From contig NZ_JACHCI010000020.1 in assembly GCF_014200675.1 (NCBI RefSeq), positions 50,840 to 114,839 on the forward strand: a stretch of 64,000 nucleotides of DNA. The letters are read 5' to 3'. The DNA comes from Janthinobacterium saanense. GTDB taxonomy: Bacteria > Pseudomonadota > Gammaproteobacteria > Burkholderiales > Burkholderiaceae_D. Positions 28,449 through 38,745 of this stretch are shown piece after piece (the first letter of the stretch is position 1; each line of letters begins with the position of its first letter). The notes beneath the pieces are model-generated. The model was not told where the DNA came from, ran no database searches, and saw only the letters and a list, made by a program, of their open reading frames with translations. The position numbers and the translations under genes were made by a program.

Positions 28449-28566
28449 ACGCCTGACAAAACCGTCGCGAGCGGAAGGGAGAGGTGGCTGAGAAGCGCAA
28501 CCGTACCAAGGTACGGTGAGCATCGCAGGCCGCCTATGCCGACGCGCAGCAGGTTTTGACAGGCGT
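28449..28566 (+). other. Structured 118-bp element in front of frr
   Basis: The outer arms ACGCCTGACAAAACC (28449-28463) and GGTTTTGACAGGCGT (28552-28566) pair over 15 bp with a single A-A mismatch. Inside lies a perfect hairpin (ACCGTAC 28500-28506, loop CAAG, GTACGGT 28511-28517) and smaller stems. The right arm ends 7 nt before the frr ribosome-binding site (AGGAGA at 28573-28578). The layout suggests a multi-branched mRNA leader, possibly regulatory, or a small palindromic insertion; no target-site duplication is visible. It is not recognised as a known riboswitch. Confidence 0.55.
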
Positions 28567-28583
28567 CACCACAGGAGAGCAGC

Positions 28584-29144
28584 ATGTCCTTAGCTGACGT
28601 TAAAAAGAATACCCAGGAACGCATGATCAAGTCGCTGGAAACACTGAAAGCCGACCTGGCCAAAGTGCGTACCGGCCGTGCCCATACGGGTATCCTGGAC
28701 CATGTCATGGTCGATTACTACGGTTCGCCGACGGCGCTGACCCAGGTTGCCAACGTGACCCTGGTTGACGCGCGCACCATTGGCGTGCAGCCATATGAAA
28801 AGAAGATGGCCAGCACCATCGAAAAAGCCATCCGTGACGCTGACCTGGGCCTGAATCCATCGGCGCAGGGCGACATGATCCGCGTACCGACCCCGCCATT
28901 GACGGAAGAGCGCCGCAAGGAAATGGTCAAACTGGTCAAGAGCGAAGCGGAAGACGCGAAAATTGCCGTGCGTAATATTCGTCGCGACGCCAATGAATCG
29001 CTGAAAAAGCTGGTCAAGGAAAAAGCCTGCTCGGAAGACGACGAGCGCCGTTCGTCGGAAGAAGTGCAGAAACTGACCGACAAATTCATCGCCGACATCG
29101 ACAAGATGGTGGTTGATAAAGAAAAAGAAGTGCTGACGGTCTAG
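28584..29144 (+). CDS. frr: Ribosome recycling factor
   Basis: A 186-residue protein, the normal length, with [20 protein letters not shown]-type strand [32 protein letters not shown] and [21 protein letters not shown] splits post-termination ribosomes together with EF-G. AGGAGA lies five nt before ATG 28584. A structured element occupies the mRNA leader directly upstream. Confidence 0.98.
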   Translation: MSLADVKKNTQERMIKSLETLKADLAKVRTGRAHTGILDHVMVDYYGSPTALTQVANVTLVDARTIGVQPYEKKMASTIEKAIRDADLGLNPSAQGDMIRVPTPPLTEERRKEMVKLVKSEAEDAKIAVRNIRRDANESLKKLVKEKACSEDDERRSSEEVQKLTDKFIADIDKMVVDKEKEVLTV

Positions 29145-29162
29145 GCCTTGGCGAATTAAATA

Positions 29163-29197
29163 CACTGCCCGGGACGGCTTTGCTTTCCCGGGCAGTG
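29163..29197 (+). terminator. Hairpin between frr and uppS
   Basis: CACTGCCCGGGA (29163-29174) and TCCCGGGCAGTG (29186-29197) form a perfect 12-bp stem with an 11-nt loop. Only a short T-rich tail follows, so termination may be partial or the hairpin may stabilise the frr 3' end. Confidence 0.65.
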
Positions 29198-29244
29198 CTA
29201 TTTGGCTCATAATAGCTATCTTTTCATTTGGTCTTAGTGTTTTC

Positions 29245-30012
29245 ATGATCTATTCGAGTTCGACAACGGCGGTACCAGAGGTGGGCCGAGTGCCGCGCCA
29301 TGTGGCAATCATCATGGATGGCAACGGCCGTTGGGCAACCAAACGCTTCCTGCCCCGCTTCGCGGGTCACGTCAAAGGCGCCGATGCCGTGCGCGGCGTG
29401 GTGGAAACCTGCATCGACCGTGGTGTCGAATACCTGACCCTGTTTGCCTTCAGTTCGGAAAACTGGCGCCGTCCGGAAGAAGAAGTATCGATGTTGATGC
29501 GCTTGTTCGTCACCATGCTGGAACGCGAAGTGGTACGCATGCACGCCAACGATATTCGCCTGAAGGTAGTCGGGGATTTATCGCGTTTCAATGAGCAATT
29601 GCAAACCCTGATCGCCAATGCCGAGCGCAAGACCGCGCACAATACACGCCTGACCGTCACCATCTGCGCCAACTATGGCGGCCGTTGGGACATCATGCAA
29701 GCCACAAACAAAATGATAGCGGCAGCTGCGGCCAAGGGCCAGCCTGCCGATCATGCGTATACGGAAGAGGAACTGGCGCCTCACCTGGCCATGGCCTATG
29801 CGCCCGAGCCTGATTTGTTCATCCGCACGGGCGGTGAACAGCGCATTTCCAATTTCCTGCTATGGCAACTGGCGTACACTGAGCTATGTTTCACTGAAAC
29901 TTTCTGGCCCGACTTTGATGTCGATAGCCTCGACGCGGCAATCGCGTCTTACCAGCAGCGCGAACGGCGCTTTGGCCGCACCAGCGCGCAACTCACAGAA
30001 AAGAAAAACTGA
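29245..30012 (+). CDS. uppS: Isoprenyl (undecaprenyl diphosphate) synthase
   Basis: A 255-residue cis-prenyltransferase with [13 protein letters not shown] (catalytic Asp25), [25 protein letters not shown] and [20 protein letters not shown]. It elongates farnesyl diphosphate to the C55 carrier lipid used for peptidoglycan and O-antigen. The stop codon shares its final A with the cdsA ATG, so the two genes are coupled. Confidence 0.97.
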   Translation: MIYSSSTTAVPEVGRVPRHVAIIMDGNGRWATKRFLPRFAGHVKGADAVRGVVETCIDRGVEYLTLFAFSSENWRRPEEEVSMLMRLFVTMLEREVVRMHANDIRLKVVGDLSRFNEQLQTLIANAERKTAHNTRLTVTICANYGGRWDIMQATNKMIAAAAAKGQPADHAYTEEELAPHLAMAYAPEPDLFIRTGGEQRISNFLLWQLAYTELCFTETFWPDFDVDSLDAAIASYQQRERRFGRTSAQLTEKKN

Positions 30013-30845
30013 TGCTGAAAACACGGATAATCACCGCCCTGGTCTTGTTGGCGGTCTTGCTGCCGGTTCTGTATCTCAATAATTTCCCCGCCTTCGCCGT
30101 GATCGCCACGGCGTTCTTTGGCGCCGCCGTCTGGGAAAGCTTCCGCATCTTTAAAAATCGCCAGGCACTGCTGATTGCGGCCGTCTGGACGGCGGCCTTT
30201 GCCTATGCCTTCTTTGGCAGCGGCGGTATGGGCCAGGTCAAATTCTGGTTCGGCCTGTCCGTAGCGATCTGGCTGATCCGCTTCGTGCCGTCGCTGGCAA
30301 CGGGCTTGCCACCTTTGGAAGGTTTGGGCAATACCTTGCTCAGCCTGGTCTACGCCGTCACCATCGTCGGTTGCTTCGTGGCCATCGTGGCCCTGTTCCT
30401 GCACAGCCCGCTGTATTTGCTGTCGGTGATGGCGCTGGTCTGGATCGCCGATATTGGTGCTTATTTCTCTGGCAAAGCTTTCGGCAAGCGCAAGCTGGCG
30501 CCATCTATTTCTCCGGGTAAATCCTGGGAAGGCGCGATCGGCGGCGGCATCGCCGTGCTGCTGATCGCTTCGGCCACCATCCTGGCCGCGCCGTCCTGGC
30601 CAGTGCTGCAAGATACTTTCGCGGTCCAGCTGCAACTGCGCCACGGTTGGCTGACGGCCTTGCTGGTCTTGCTGGTAGTGGTTGCCGCCAGCATCGTCGG
30701 CGACCTGTTCGAATCCCAATTGAAACGCCGCGCCGGTATCAAGGACAGCAGCAATCTGCTGCCTGGCCACGGCGGGGTACTCGACCGTATCGATGCCCTG
30801 ATCCCGGTCCTGCCATTTGCGGCGCTGGTCGGCGCCTGGGTTTAA
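30012..30845 (+). CDS. cdsA: Phosphatidate cytidylyltransferase
   Basis: A 277-residue polytopic membrane protein with about eight hydrophobic segments and the CdsA signature near the C-terminus (SIVGDLFESQLKRRAGIKD followed by LPGHGGVLDRIDAL). It makes CDP-diacylglycerol from phosphatidate and CTP, the precursor of all major phospholipids. It overlaps uppS by one base and is followed nine nt later by ispC. Confidence 0.96.
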   Translation: MLKTRIITALVLLAVLLPVLYLNNFPAFAVIATAFFGAAVWESFRIFKNRQALLIAAVWTAAFAYAFFGSGGMGQVKFWFGLSVAIWLIRFVPSLATGLPPLEGLGNTLLSLVYAVTIVGCFVAIVALFLHSPLYLLSVMALVWIADIGAYFSGKAFGKRKLAPSISPGKSWEGAIGGGIAVLLIASATILAAPSWPVLQDTFAVQLQLRHGWLTALLVLLVVVAASIVGDLFESQLKRRAGIKDSSNLLPGHGGVLDRIDALIPVLPFAALVGAWV

Positions 30846-30854
30846 GGAAATACA

Positions 30855-32039
30855 ATGCAATACGTTACCATTCTTGGCGCCACCGGCTCGGTCGGCGTTT
30901 CTACCCTGGACGTGCTGGCGCGTCACCCTGAGCAATACAGCGTGTATGCCCTGAGTGCGCACAGCAAAGTGGCCGAGCTGGCCGCCCAGTGCCAGCAGTT
31001 TCGCCCGCAGCGCGCCGTCGTCGGCAGCGCCGAGGCCGCGCTTGAATTGACGCGCTTGCTGCGCGGGCAGGGCCTTGCCACCGAAGTCGAGTATGGCGTG
31101 GACGCGCTGTGCGCGATTGCCAGCGCACCCCAGGTCGACGCCGTGATGGCGGCCATCGTCGGCGCCGCCGGTCTGGCGCCCACCTTGGCGGCAGCCCGTG
31201 CTGGCAAGAAAGTCTTGCTGGCCAATAAGGAAGCGCTGGTCATGTCCGGCCAGCTGTTCATGGATGCCGTGCACGACAACGGCGCCGTACTGCTGCCAAT
31301 TGACAGCGAACACAATGCCATCTTCCAGTGCCTGCCGCAGGCCTATGGCCGCTCGCCGGCCGCCTCTGGCGTGGCGAAAATACTGCTGACGGCATCGGGC
31401 GGCCCGTTCCGCACGCGCGCCGTCGAGTCGCTGGACGCGGTCACGCCCGAGCAGGCCTGCAAGCATCCGACCTGGAGCATGGGACGCAAGATTTCCATCG
31501 ATTCGGCCACCATGATGAACAAGGGCCTGGAAGTGATCGAGGCGCACTGGCTGTTCGGCGCCTCGGCCGACCAGATCGACGTGCTGATCCACCCGCAAAG
31601 CGTGATCCATTCCATGGTCTCGTACGTGGATGGTTCGGTGCTGGCGCAATTGGGTAATCCCGACATGCGCACGCCGATTGCCCATGCACTGGCTTACCCG
31701 CAGCGCATCGCTTCCGGCGTGCCGCAGCTGGACCTGGCGCAGATCGCCACCTTGCAATTCGAGCGTCCTGATTTCCACCGTTTCCCTTGTCTGGCGCTGG
31801 CGTATGACGCCTTGCGCGCGGGCGGCACGGCGCCGGCCTTGCTGAACGCCGCCAATGAAGTGGCGGTGCAAGCCTTCCTCGACTTGCAGATCGGTTTCCG
31901 CCAGATCGACCGCGTGATTGCCCATGTGATCGAAGCCATACCGCACGGCGCCGCTTCCAGCATCGACGCCGTGATCGAACAGGATAGAGTGGCCCGCGCC
32001 GCAGCGCAGGCGTATATCGGCGACAGGCTGGCTGCATGA
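30855..32039 (+). CDS. ispC: 1-deoxy-D-xylulose 5-phosphate reductoisomerase
   Basis: A 394-residue MEP-pathway enzyme with the NADPH-binding [27 protein letters not shown], the metal/substrate loop [13 protein letters not shown] and ASGGPFRT, and [23 protein letters not shown] (split across about 20 residues). It converts DXP to MEP, feeding isoprenoid supply for the adjacent uppS. The stop overlaps the rseP ATG by 4 nt. Confidence 0.97.
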   Translation: MQYVTILGATGSVGVSTLDVLARHPEQYSVYALSAHSKVAELAAQCQQFRPQRAVVGSAEAALELTRLLRGQGLATEVEYGVDALCAIASAPQVDAVMAAIVGAAGLAPTLAAARAGKKVLLANKEALVMSGQLFMDAVHDNGAVLLPIDSEHNAIFQCLPQAYGRSPAASGVAKILLTASGGPFRTRAVESLDAVTPEQACKHPTWSMGRKISIDSATMMNKGLEVIEAHWLFGASADQIDVLIHPQSVIHSMVSYVDGSVLAQLGNPDMRTPIAHALAYPQRIASGVPQLDLAQIATLQFERPDFHRFPCLALAYDALRAGGTAPALLNAANEVAVQAFLDLQIGFRQIDRVIAHVIEAIPHGAASSIDAVIEQDRVARAAAQAYIGDRLAA

Positions 32040-33397
32040 CGCTCATTACCACCTTGCTGGCCTTTATCGTCGCGCTGGGGTCCTTGATTACCCTGCACGA
32101 ACTGGGGCACTATCTGGTGGCGCGCTGGTGTGGCGTAAAAGTGCTGCGTTTTTCCATCGGCATGGGCAAGGTCGTGTATTCGCGCCGTTTTGGCAAGGAC
32201 CAGACGGAGTGGGCGATTTCGGCGCTGCCGCTGGGCGGCTACGTCAAAATGCTCGACAGCCGCGAGCAAGACCTGAGCGGCTTGCCAGAGGCAGAATTGC
32301 GCCGCGAATTCACGCGCCAGAGCGTGTGGCGCCGCATTGCCATCGTGGCGGCCGGCCCGCTGGCCAATTTCCTGGTCGCCATCGTGCTGTACGCAGGCTT
32401 GTTCATGCATGGCATCGAAGAGCCGTCGAGCAAGCTGGGCCCGGTAGCCGCGCCAAGCGCCGCCTACGCGGCCGGTTTGCGCGGCGGCGATACCGTCACG
32501 TCCGTCAATGGCAAAGCTGTGGCCAGCTGGTCCGAGCTGCGCTGGGAATTGATACAAGCGACCCTCGACAAGCGCGTTGCGCAGATCGAGGTGCAGCGCC
32601 CTGAGCGGGGTCTGCAGGAAGCGACCTTGCCGGCTGGCAGCCTGACGGAGTCGGACCTGGAAGGCGATGCGATGGGCAAGCTGGGTCTGGTGCTGGCCCG
32701 CCCGGCGCCCGTGCTCGGTAAGATTATGCCTGGCGGCGCCGCTGCGCGTGCCGGTTTGCTGCCAGGCGATCTGGTTCTGGCAATCGATGGCCAGCCCATG
32801 GCCGACGGGATTGCCGTGATCGAAACCCTGCGTGCGTCGCCTGGCAAGACCCTGGAGGTATTATTGCGCCGCCACGGGCAGGAGCTGACCCTGGCGGTGA
32901 CGCCGGACAGCGAAAAAGGCACGGGAACCGAGGCAGCTGTAACAGTTGGTAAGATCAAGGCCGAGGTCGCGCTGGCGCCGGATATGATCGTTATGGCATC
33001 CGGACCGTTCGCCGCCGTGGCCAAGGCCAGTCGAAAAGTCTGGGACACCAGTGCCATGAGCGTGAAAATGCTGGGTAAAATGATTACCGGGCAGGTTTCT
33101 CTGAAGAATGTGACGGGGCCGATTACCATCGCCGATTATGCAGGGCAGACGGCGCGGATTGGCCTGATGAGCTACCTCAGCTTCATCGCCTTCATCAGTA
33201 TCAGCTTGGGAGTGATGAATTTGCTACCCATTCCTGTTCTGGATGGCGGGCATTTGCTGTATTATTCGCTGGAAGTTTTGACCGGACGCCCCTTGCCGGA
33301 GCGCGTAGCTGACATTGCACAGCGCTTGGGGATAGGTCTGCTGCTGACCTTGATGGTGCTTGCCGTCTTTAATGACGTGTTGCGATTGCTCAATTAA
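32036..33397 (+). CDS. rseP: Site-2 metalloprotease RseP
   Basis: A 453-residue inner-membrane zinc protease. HELGH (residues 21-25) is in the first transmembrane helix, two PDZ domains occupy about residues 105-300, and [16 protein letters not shown] near the C-terminus supplies the LDG motif. RseP cleaves RseA after DegS to release sigma-E in response to outer-membrane stress. It lies immediately upstream of bamA, linking stress signalling to outer-membrane protein assembly. Confidence 0.96.
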   Translation: MTLITTLLAFIVALGSLITLHELGHYLVARWCGVKVLRFSIGMGKVVYSRRFGKDQTEWAISALPLGGYVKMLDSREQDLSGLPEAELRREFTRQSVWRRIAIVAAGPLANFLVAIVLYAGLFMHGIEEPSSKLGPVAAPSAAYAAGLRGGDTVTSVNGKAVASWSELRWELIQATLDKRVAQIEVQRPERGLQEATLPAGSLTESDLEGDAMGKLGLVLARPAPVLGKIMPGGAAARAGLLPGDLVLAIDGQPMADGIAVIETLRASPGKTLEVLLRRHGQELTLAVTPDSEKGTGTEAAVTVGKIKAEVALAPDMIVMASGPFAAVAKASRKVWDTSAMSVKMLGKMITGQVSLKNVTGPITIADYAGQTARIGLMSYLSFIAFISISLGVMNLLPIPVLDGGHLLYYSLEVLTGRPLPERVADIAQRLGIGLLLTLMVLAVFNDVLRLLN

Positions 33398-33479
33398 TGC
33401 AGTAGCTGAGGCTATCGTGTAAGTTGCACAAGTAATCTTTGTGTATGTTTGTCCATTGATTTACCATTGAATAACCCCA

Positions 33480-35816
33480 ATGAAATTACATTCTGCTCGT
33501 TTTGCCTTGCCTTCCTTTCGCCGCAGCCTGATAGGCGGCGCCGTCTTGGCCCTCTGTGCCGGCCACGCGCTGGCCATTCAGCCGTTCACTGTCAAGGACA
33601 TCCGGGTCGAAGGGATCCAGCGTACCGAAGCGGGCACCGTCTTCAGCTACCTGCCGGTGCGTGTGGGAGAAACCTTCTCCGATGAGAAGAGCGTCGCGGC
33701 CATCAAGGCGCTGTATGCGACGGGCTTTTTCAAGGATGTGCGCCTGGAAGTCGATGGCGACGTGCTGGTGGTGCTGGTCGAAGAACGTCCGGCCATCGCT
33801 GCCGTGGAATTCACGGGCACCAAGGAATTTGAAAAAGACGTGCTGGTCAAGGCTTTGAAGGAAATCGGCGTCGGCGAAGCGAAAATCTTCGACAAGGCGT
33901 CGGTGGACCGCGCCGAGCAAGAGCTCAAGCGTCAATACCTGTCGCACGGCCTGTATGGCGTCAAAATTACCACCACCGTCACGCCGATCGAGCGCAACCG
34001 CGTCAACGTGGTGTTTGCGGTGGACGAGGGCGAAGTAGCGCGCATCAAGCAGATCAATATCGTCGGCAACAAGGCATTCTCGGACAAGGAATTGCGCGAA
34101 CAGCTGGCCCTGAACACGGGCGGCTGGTTCAGCTGGTACACCAAGGCCGACCAGTATTCGAAGACCAAGCTGACGGGCGACATCGAATCGCTCAAGTCCT
34201 TCTATCTGGACCGCGGCTATATCGAAATGCAGGTTGACTCGACCCAGGTATCGATCACGCCCGATAAAAAAGACATCTACCTGACGATCAATATCACCGA
34301 AGGCGAGAAGTACAAGGTATCGGGCACCAAGTTCGAAGGCGAAATGTTCGGCCGCGAGGAAGAACTGAAAGCGCTGAACCTGATGCATGACGGTGAGATC
34401 TATTCGGGCGCGCGCCTGACGGCCACCAACAAGCGCATCCAGGACCGCCTGGCCACGTTTGGCTATGCCTTCGCCAACGTCAATGCGAATCCGGATATCA
34501 ACCGTGAAAAGCACGAAGTGGCGTTTACTTTTGTCGTCGATCCGGGCAAGCGCGTCTACGTGCGCCACATGAATATCGCCGGCAATACCACCACGCGTGA
34601 TGAAGTCATCCGCCGCGAATTCCGCCAGTTCGAATCGTCCTGGTATGACAGCAACAAGATCAAGCTGTCGCGCGACCGTGTCGACCGCCTTGGCTACTTC
34701 AAGGACGTGACCGTCGATACGCCGGAAGCGCAGGGCACGACCGACCAGGTTGACGTCAACATGACGGTGGTGGAAAAACCAACCGGTAACTTCCTGATCG
34801 GCGGCGCGTTCTCGCAATCGGAAAAATTCACCCTGTCGGCGTCGATTTCGCAGGCCAACTTCGCTGGTAGCGGCAATACCCTGGGCCTGGAAGTCAATAC
34901 CAGCCATTACAGCCGCACCATCGCCGTGTCGCAAACCAATCCGTATTACACCGATGACGGCATCTCGCGCAGCTTCGAACTGTATCTGCGTACGACCGAA
35001 CCGCCGGCGCTGAACATCGGTAGCTACAAGATCAAGCAAACCGGTGGCCGCGTCAGTTACGGCGTGCCATTCTCGGAATCTGATACCATTTTCTTCGGTA
35101 TCGGTGCCGAGCGTACCCGCGTCGAAACCGACCAGACCAGTCCGTCGCGCTTCCGCCAGTATGTGATCGACAATGGCGGCCCGTCCGATGGTATCGGCGC
35201 CGCTACCACCAACTCGATTCCGCTGACGGCGGCATGGCAGCGCGACAGCCGTGACAGCGCCTTGACGCCGTCGGTAGGCCGCTACCAGCGCGTCAACCTG
35301 GAATTCGACGTGATCGGTAACCAGAAATACTTCCGCGCGGTCTATGAGCACCAGTATTTCCGTCCGCTGACCAGCAAGATGACCCTGGCGCTGAAGGGTG
35401 AATTCGATTACGGCCACGGTATTGGCGACCATGTGTATCCTGTCTTCAAGAACTTCTACGGTGGTGGTATCGGTTCGGTACGCGGCTACCTGAGCTCCTC
35501 GCTGGGCGCGGTCGATCCGACCACCGGCGATGCACTCGGCGGCGCGTCGCGCATGATCGGTAGCGCCGAGCTGCAACTGCCATTCCCCGGTTCGGGCAAT
35601 GACCGCAGCTTGCGCTGGTTCGGTTTTGTCGATAGCGGCCAGGTCTACCAGGAAGGCGAAAAAATGCGTGTCTCGCAATTGCGTTATTCTACTGGTCTGG
35701 GGATTAGCTGGATTTCGCCGGTGGGCCCGCTCAAGCTGAGCTACGCCAAACCGCTGAACGCCAAGCCGACAGACCGCCTGGAGCGTTTCCAGTTCCAGAT
35801 GGGTACCGGTTTCTGA
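33480..35816 (+). CDS. bamA: Outer membrane protein assembly factor BamA
   Basis: A 778-residue Omp85 protein. A signal peptide ends near CAGHALA, five POTRA domains span about residues 25-425 (the first starting FTVKDIRVEGIQRTEAGTV), and a C-terminal 16-strand barrel contains the L6 motif IGSVRGYLSSSLG and ends FQMGTGF with terminal Phe. BamA folds and inserts outer-membrane proteins. The gene follows rseP by 82 nt and precedes skp, the periplasmic chaperone feeding it. Confidence 0.97.
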   Translation: MKLHSARFALPSFRRSLIGGAVLALCAGHALAIQPFTVKDIRVEGIQRTEAGTVFSYLPVRVGETFSDEKSVAAIKALYATGFFKDVRLEVDGDVLVVLVEERPAIAAVEFTGTKEFEKDVLVKALKEIGVGEAKIFDKASVDRAEQELKRQYLSHGLYGVKITTTVTPIERNRVNVVFAVDEGEVARIKQINIVGNKAFSDKELREQLALNTGGWFSWYTKADQYSKTKLTGDIESLKSFYLDRGYIEMQVDSTQVSITPDKKDIYLTINITEGEKYKVSGTKFEGEMFGREEELKALNLMHDGEIYSGARLTATNKRIQDRLATFGYAFANVNANPDINREKHEVAFTFVVDPGKRVYVRHMNIAGNTTTRDEVIRREFRQFESSWYDSNKIKLSRDRVDRLGYFKDVTVDTPEAQGTTDQVDVNMTVVEKPTGNFLIGGAFSQSEKFTLSASISQANFAGSGNTLGLEVNTSHYSRTIAVSQTNPYYTDDGISRSFELYLRTTEPPALNIGSYKIKQTGGRVSYGVPFSESDTIFFGIGAERTRVETDQTSPSRFRQYVIDNGGPSDGIGAATTNSIPLTAAWQRDSRDSALTPSVGRYQRVNLEFDVIGNQKYFRAVYEHQYFRPLTSKMTLALKGEFDYGHGIGDHVYPVFKNFYGGGIGSVRGYLSSSLGAVDPTTGDALGGASRMIGSAELQLPFPGSGNDRSLRWFGFVDSGQVYQEGEKMRVSQLRYSTGLGISWISPVGPLKLSYAKPLNAKPTDRLERFQFQMGTGF

Positions 35817-35868
35817 CCGGCCATCTCGAACAGGGGCGCCAGCATTTACTTTTTGACCATGGAGTATC

Positions 35869-36390
35869 ATGAATACCGCATCCGCTACCCTGCCCAAGTC
35901 CCTTGCCGTGATCGCATTGTGCTGGAGTGCGCTGTTGCCGGTGCAGGCGCAGGCTCAAGAGTCGAAGATCGCCTGGATCAGCAGCGAACGTATTTATAAC
36001 GAATCGAAGATGGCCAAGCTGGCCAGCGCCAAGCTGGCGGAAGAGTTCCGCTCGCGCGAAAAAGCCGTGCAGGAACTGGCAGCCCGCTTCAAGACGGCCA
36101 ACGAGGCGCTGGAAAAAGACATGCCGACCCTGAGCGAGGCGGACCGCGCCAAGCGTCAGCGCGAATTTTTCGAGCTGGACAAGGAATTGCAGCGCCGCCA
36201 GCGTGAATTCCGCGAAGACCTGAGCCAGCGCACCAGCGAAGAGCGCAGCGCCATCGCGGAAAAGGCCAACACCATCATCCAGCAGATGGCGCATGTCGAA
36301 GGCTATGACGTCGTCCTGCAGGAAGCCCTGTGGGCAAGCCCGCGCATCGACATTACCGACAAGGTCTTGAAGGCGCTGGATAAACAATAG
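35869..36390 (+). CDS. skp: Periplasmic chaperone Skp/OmpH
   Basis: A 173-residue protein with a signal peptide (cleavage near PVQAQAQE), then a short beta region (KIAWISSERIYNESK) and long charged alpha-helical arms forming the Skp tentacles. Skp trimers hold unfolded outer-membrane proteins for BamA. GGAG precedes ATG 35869. It sits between bamA and lpxD as in most proteobacteria. Confidence 0.94.
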   Translation: MNTASATLPKSLAVIALCWSALLPVQAQAQESKIAWISSERIYNESKMAKLASAKLAEEFRSREKAVQELAARFKTANEALEKDMPTLSEADRAKRQREFFELDKELQRRQREFREDLSQRTSEERSAIAEKANTIIQQMAHVEGYDVVLQEALWASPRIDITDKVLKALDKQ

Positions 36391-36420
36391 TAACAATAGC
36401 AATAAAGTAAAGGTAATCAG

Positions 36421-37476
36421 ATGGGCACTCGACTAGGAGCATTGGTCGAACGCTTCGGCGGACAATTGGCGGGCGAGCCCAACCTGGAAGTGACAGGCAT
36501 CGCACCGCTGACGGACGCCGGTGCTTCGCACATCAGCTTTCTCAGCAATAGTAAATTCCGCGCGCAGGCGGCCAGCAGCGGCGCCGCGGCGCTGATACTC
36601 ACGCCGGCGGACAACGCGCTGATCGGCGATGAATACGCCGGCGCGCGCATCGTCACACCGAATCCCTATGTGTATTTCGCGCGCGCGGCGCAGTTTTTCG
36701 CCGCCCTGCATGAAATCAAACCGGCCGCCGGCATCCATGCCAGCGCCGTGGTCGATGCCGGCGCGCAGGTCGACGCCAGTGCGTCCATCGGCGCCAACGC
36801 GGTGATCGAAGCGGGCGCCACTATTGGCGCCGGCTGCGTGATCGGCCCTGGCTGCGTGGTAGGCCGTGACGCGGTCATCGGCGCCGCTACGCAGTTGCTG
36901 GCCAATGTGACGTTTCACGCGCGCTGCGTGATCGGCCAGCGCGGTATCATCCATTCGGGCGCCGTGATCGGCACCGATGGTTTCGGTTTCGCCAATGAGG
37001 GCGGGGTTTACATCAAGATTCCGCAAACGGGCAGGGTGGTGATCGGTGACGATGTCGATATCGGCGCCAATACCACCATCGACCGTGGCGCCCTGGCCGA
37101 TACGGTGATCGAGGATGGCGTCAAGCTCGACAACCAGATCCAGATCGGCCATAACTGCCATATCGGCGCGCACACGGCCATGGCCGGCTGCGTCGGCGTG
37201 GCAGGCAGCGCCATCATCGGCAAGTACTGCACGTTTGGCGGTGCGGCCATGGTGCTGGGCCATTTGACGATCGCCGACAAGGTGCATGTCTCTTCGGGCA
37301 GCATGGTGTCGCGGTCTATCCTGGAACCGGGCCAGTACACCGGCTTTTACCCGCTGGCGAAGAACGCCGACTGGGAAAAGAGCGCCGCCATCGTGCGCAA
37401 CCTCTCAAGCATGCGCGAGAAGCTGCGCGCGCTTGAAAAAACAATTAAAACACTGACCAAGCAAGACGAAAAATGA
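36421..37476 (+). CDS. lpxD: UDP-3-O-(3-hydroxyacyl)glucosamine N-acyltransferase
   Basis: A 351-residue lipid A enzyme with an N-terminal uridine-binding domain ([17 protein letters not shown]) and a left-handed beta-helix of hexapeptide repeats. [18 protein letters not shown] and [17 protein letters not shown] include the catalytic His region. It adds the second 3-hydroxyacyl chain. The stop overlaps the fabZ ATG (ATGA). Confidence 0.97.
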   Translation: MGTRLGALVERFGGQLAGEPNLEVTGIAPLTDAGASHISFLSNSKFRAQAASSGAAALILTPADNALIGDEYAGARIVTPNPYVYFARAAQFFAALHEIKPAAGIHASAVVDAGAQVDASASIGANAVIEAGATIGAGCVIGPGCVVGRDAVIGAATQLLANVTFHARCVIGQRGIIHSGAVIGTDGFGFANEGGVYIKIPQTGRVVIGDDVDIGANTTIDRGALADTVIEDGVKLDNQIQIGHNCHIGAHTAMAGCVGVAGSAIIGKYCTFGGAAMVLGHLTIADKVHVSSGSMVSRSILEPGQYTGFYPLAKNADWEKSAAIVRNLSSMREKLRALEKTIKTLTKQDEK

Positions 37477-37955
37477 CTACTGAAAAAAAGACCCTCGACA
37501 TCCTGGCCATCAAATCCCTGCTGCCGCACCGCTATCCGCTGCTGCTGGTTGACCGCGTGCTGGATTGGGAATCGGGCAAGAGCATCACGGCCATCAAGAA
37601 CGTGACGGTCAATGAAGAATTCTTCCAGGGCCACTTCCCGCACAAACCGGTCATGCCGGGCGTGCTGATGATAGAAGCGCTGGCGCAAACGGCCGCCTTG
37701 CTGTCCTTCCTGACCATGGGCGTCAAGCCTGATGAAAATTCGGTGGTGTATTTCGTCGGTATCGACAATGCGCGCTTCAAGCGTCCGGTCGAGCCGGGCG
37801 ACCAGCTGAAGATGGATGTGGAAATCCTGCGCGTATCGCGTGGCATCTGGAAATACAAGGCAGTCGGCACGGTCGACGGCAAGGTGGCGCTGGAAGCGGA
37901 ACTGATGTGCACCATCCGCAGTACGCTCGATGCGAGCCAGCCAGCGGGGCAGTAA
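37473..37955 (+). CDS. fabZ: 3-hydroxyacyl-ACP dehydratase FabZ
   Basis: A 160-residue hot-dog-fold dehydratase with [37 protein letters not shown] (catalytic His and Glu) and [17 protein letters not shown]. It acts in fatty acid elongation and competes with lipid A synthesis for 3-hydroxyacyl-ACP, which explains its position between lpxD and lpxA. It overlaps lpxD by 4 nt. Confidence 0.97.
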   Translation: MTTEKKTLDILAIKSLLPHRYPLLLVDRVLDWESGKSITAIKNVTVNEEFFQGHFPHKPVMPGVLMIEALAQTAALLSFLTMGVKPDENSVVYFVGIDNARFKRPVEPGDQLKMDVEILRVSRGIWKYKAVGTVDGKVALEAELMCTIRSTLDASQPAGQ

Positions 37956-37956
37956 G

Positions 37957-38745
37957 ATGGCGGCCATCCACTCCACGGCGCTCATCGACCCCAAGGCCGA
38001 GCTCGATAGCTCGGTCGAAGTGGGCCCGTATTCCATCATTGGCCCGCATGTACGCATAGGCGCTGGCACCAAGGTCGGCCCGCATGTGGTGATCGAGGGC
38101 CATACCACCATTGGTACGGATAATAAGCTGTTCCAGTTCTCGTCGATAGGCGCTGCGCCGCAGGACAAGAAATGGGCCGGTGAGCCCACACGCCTGGAAA
38201 TCGGCGACCGCAACACCATCCGCGAATTCTGCACCTTTAACACCGGCACGGTGCAGGGCGGCGGCGTGACGCGCCTGGGCAATGACAACTGGATCTCGGC
38301 CTACGTGCATCTGGCGCATGACTGCCTGGTCGGCAGCAACACGATTTTCTCGAACAACGCGCAACTGGCGGGCCACGTGGAGATCGGCGACTGGGTCATC
38401 ATGAGCGGTTTTTCGAATGTGCATCAGTTCTGCAAGATCGGCGCGCATGCCTTCGTCGGCATGAGCACCAGCCTGACGCAGGACGTGCCGCCCTTCGTGC
38501 TCTTGAACGGCAATCCGGCGCAGGCGCACGGCGTCAATATCGAGGGCTTGAAACGCCGCGGCTTTACGCGCGAGCAGATCAACGGCATCCGCACCGCCTA
38601 CAAGCTGATCTACCGTTCAGGTCTGACCCTGGAAGAAGCCAAGGCAGCGCTGTTCGAAGAAGAAGTGGCCTCGCCGGAAGCGGCGCAGCATATCCGCGCC
38701 ATGCGCGAATTCCTCGGTGTGGCCTCGCGTGGCATCGTCCGCTGA
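37957..38745 (+). CDS. lpxA: UDP-N-acetylglucosamine O-acyltransferase
   Basis: A 262-residue hexapeptide-repeat enzyme, the same length as E. coli LpxA, opening MAAIHSTALIDPKAELDSSV with GHVEIGDWVIMSGFSNVHQF holding the catalytic His. It performs the first step of lipid A synthesis. ATG 37957 lies one nt after the fabZ stop; an in-frame upstream opening at 37930 is inside fabZ and rejected. Confidence 0.97.
   Translation: MAAIHSTALIDPKAELDSSVEVGPYSIIGPHVRIGAGTKVGPHVVIEGHTTIGTDNKLFQFSSIGAAPQDKKWAGEPTRLEIGDRNTIREFCTFNTGTVQGGGVTRLGNDNWISAYVHLAHDCLVGSNTIFSNNAQLAGHVEIGDWVIMSGFSNVHQFCKIGAHAFVGMSTSLTQDVPPFVLLNGNPAQAHGVNIEGLKRRGFTREQINGIRTAYKLIYRSGLTLEEAKAALFEEEVASPEAAQHIRAMREFLGVASRGIVR

Noticed and set aside
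28479..28560. Possible tRNA-Ser or TPP riboswitch (GGGAGAGGTGGCTGAG segment)
   Set aside because: The short match to the tRNA-Ser 5' end and to the TPP CTGAGA box is not followed by an anticodon arm, T-loop GTTCGA or the second TPP domain. The segment lies inside the frr-leader inverted repeat instead.
33398..33479. Sigma-E promoter before bamA
   Set aside because: Expected from known biology, but no GGAACTT-N16-TCNAA-like pair could be found in the 82-bp gap.
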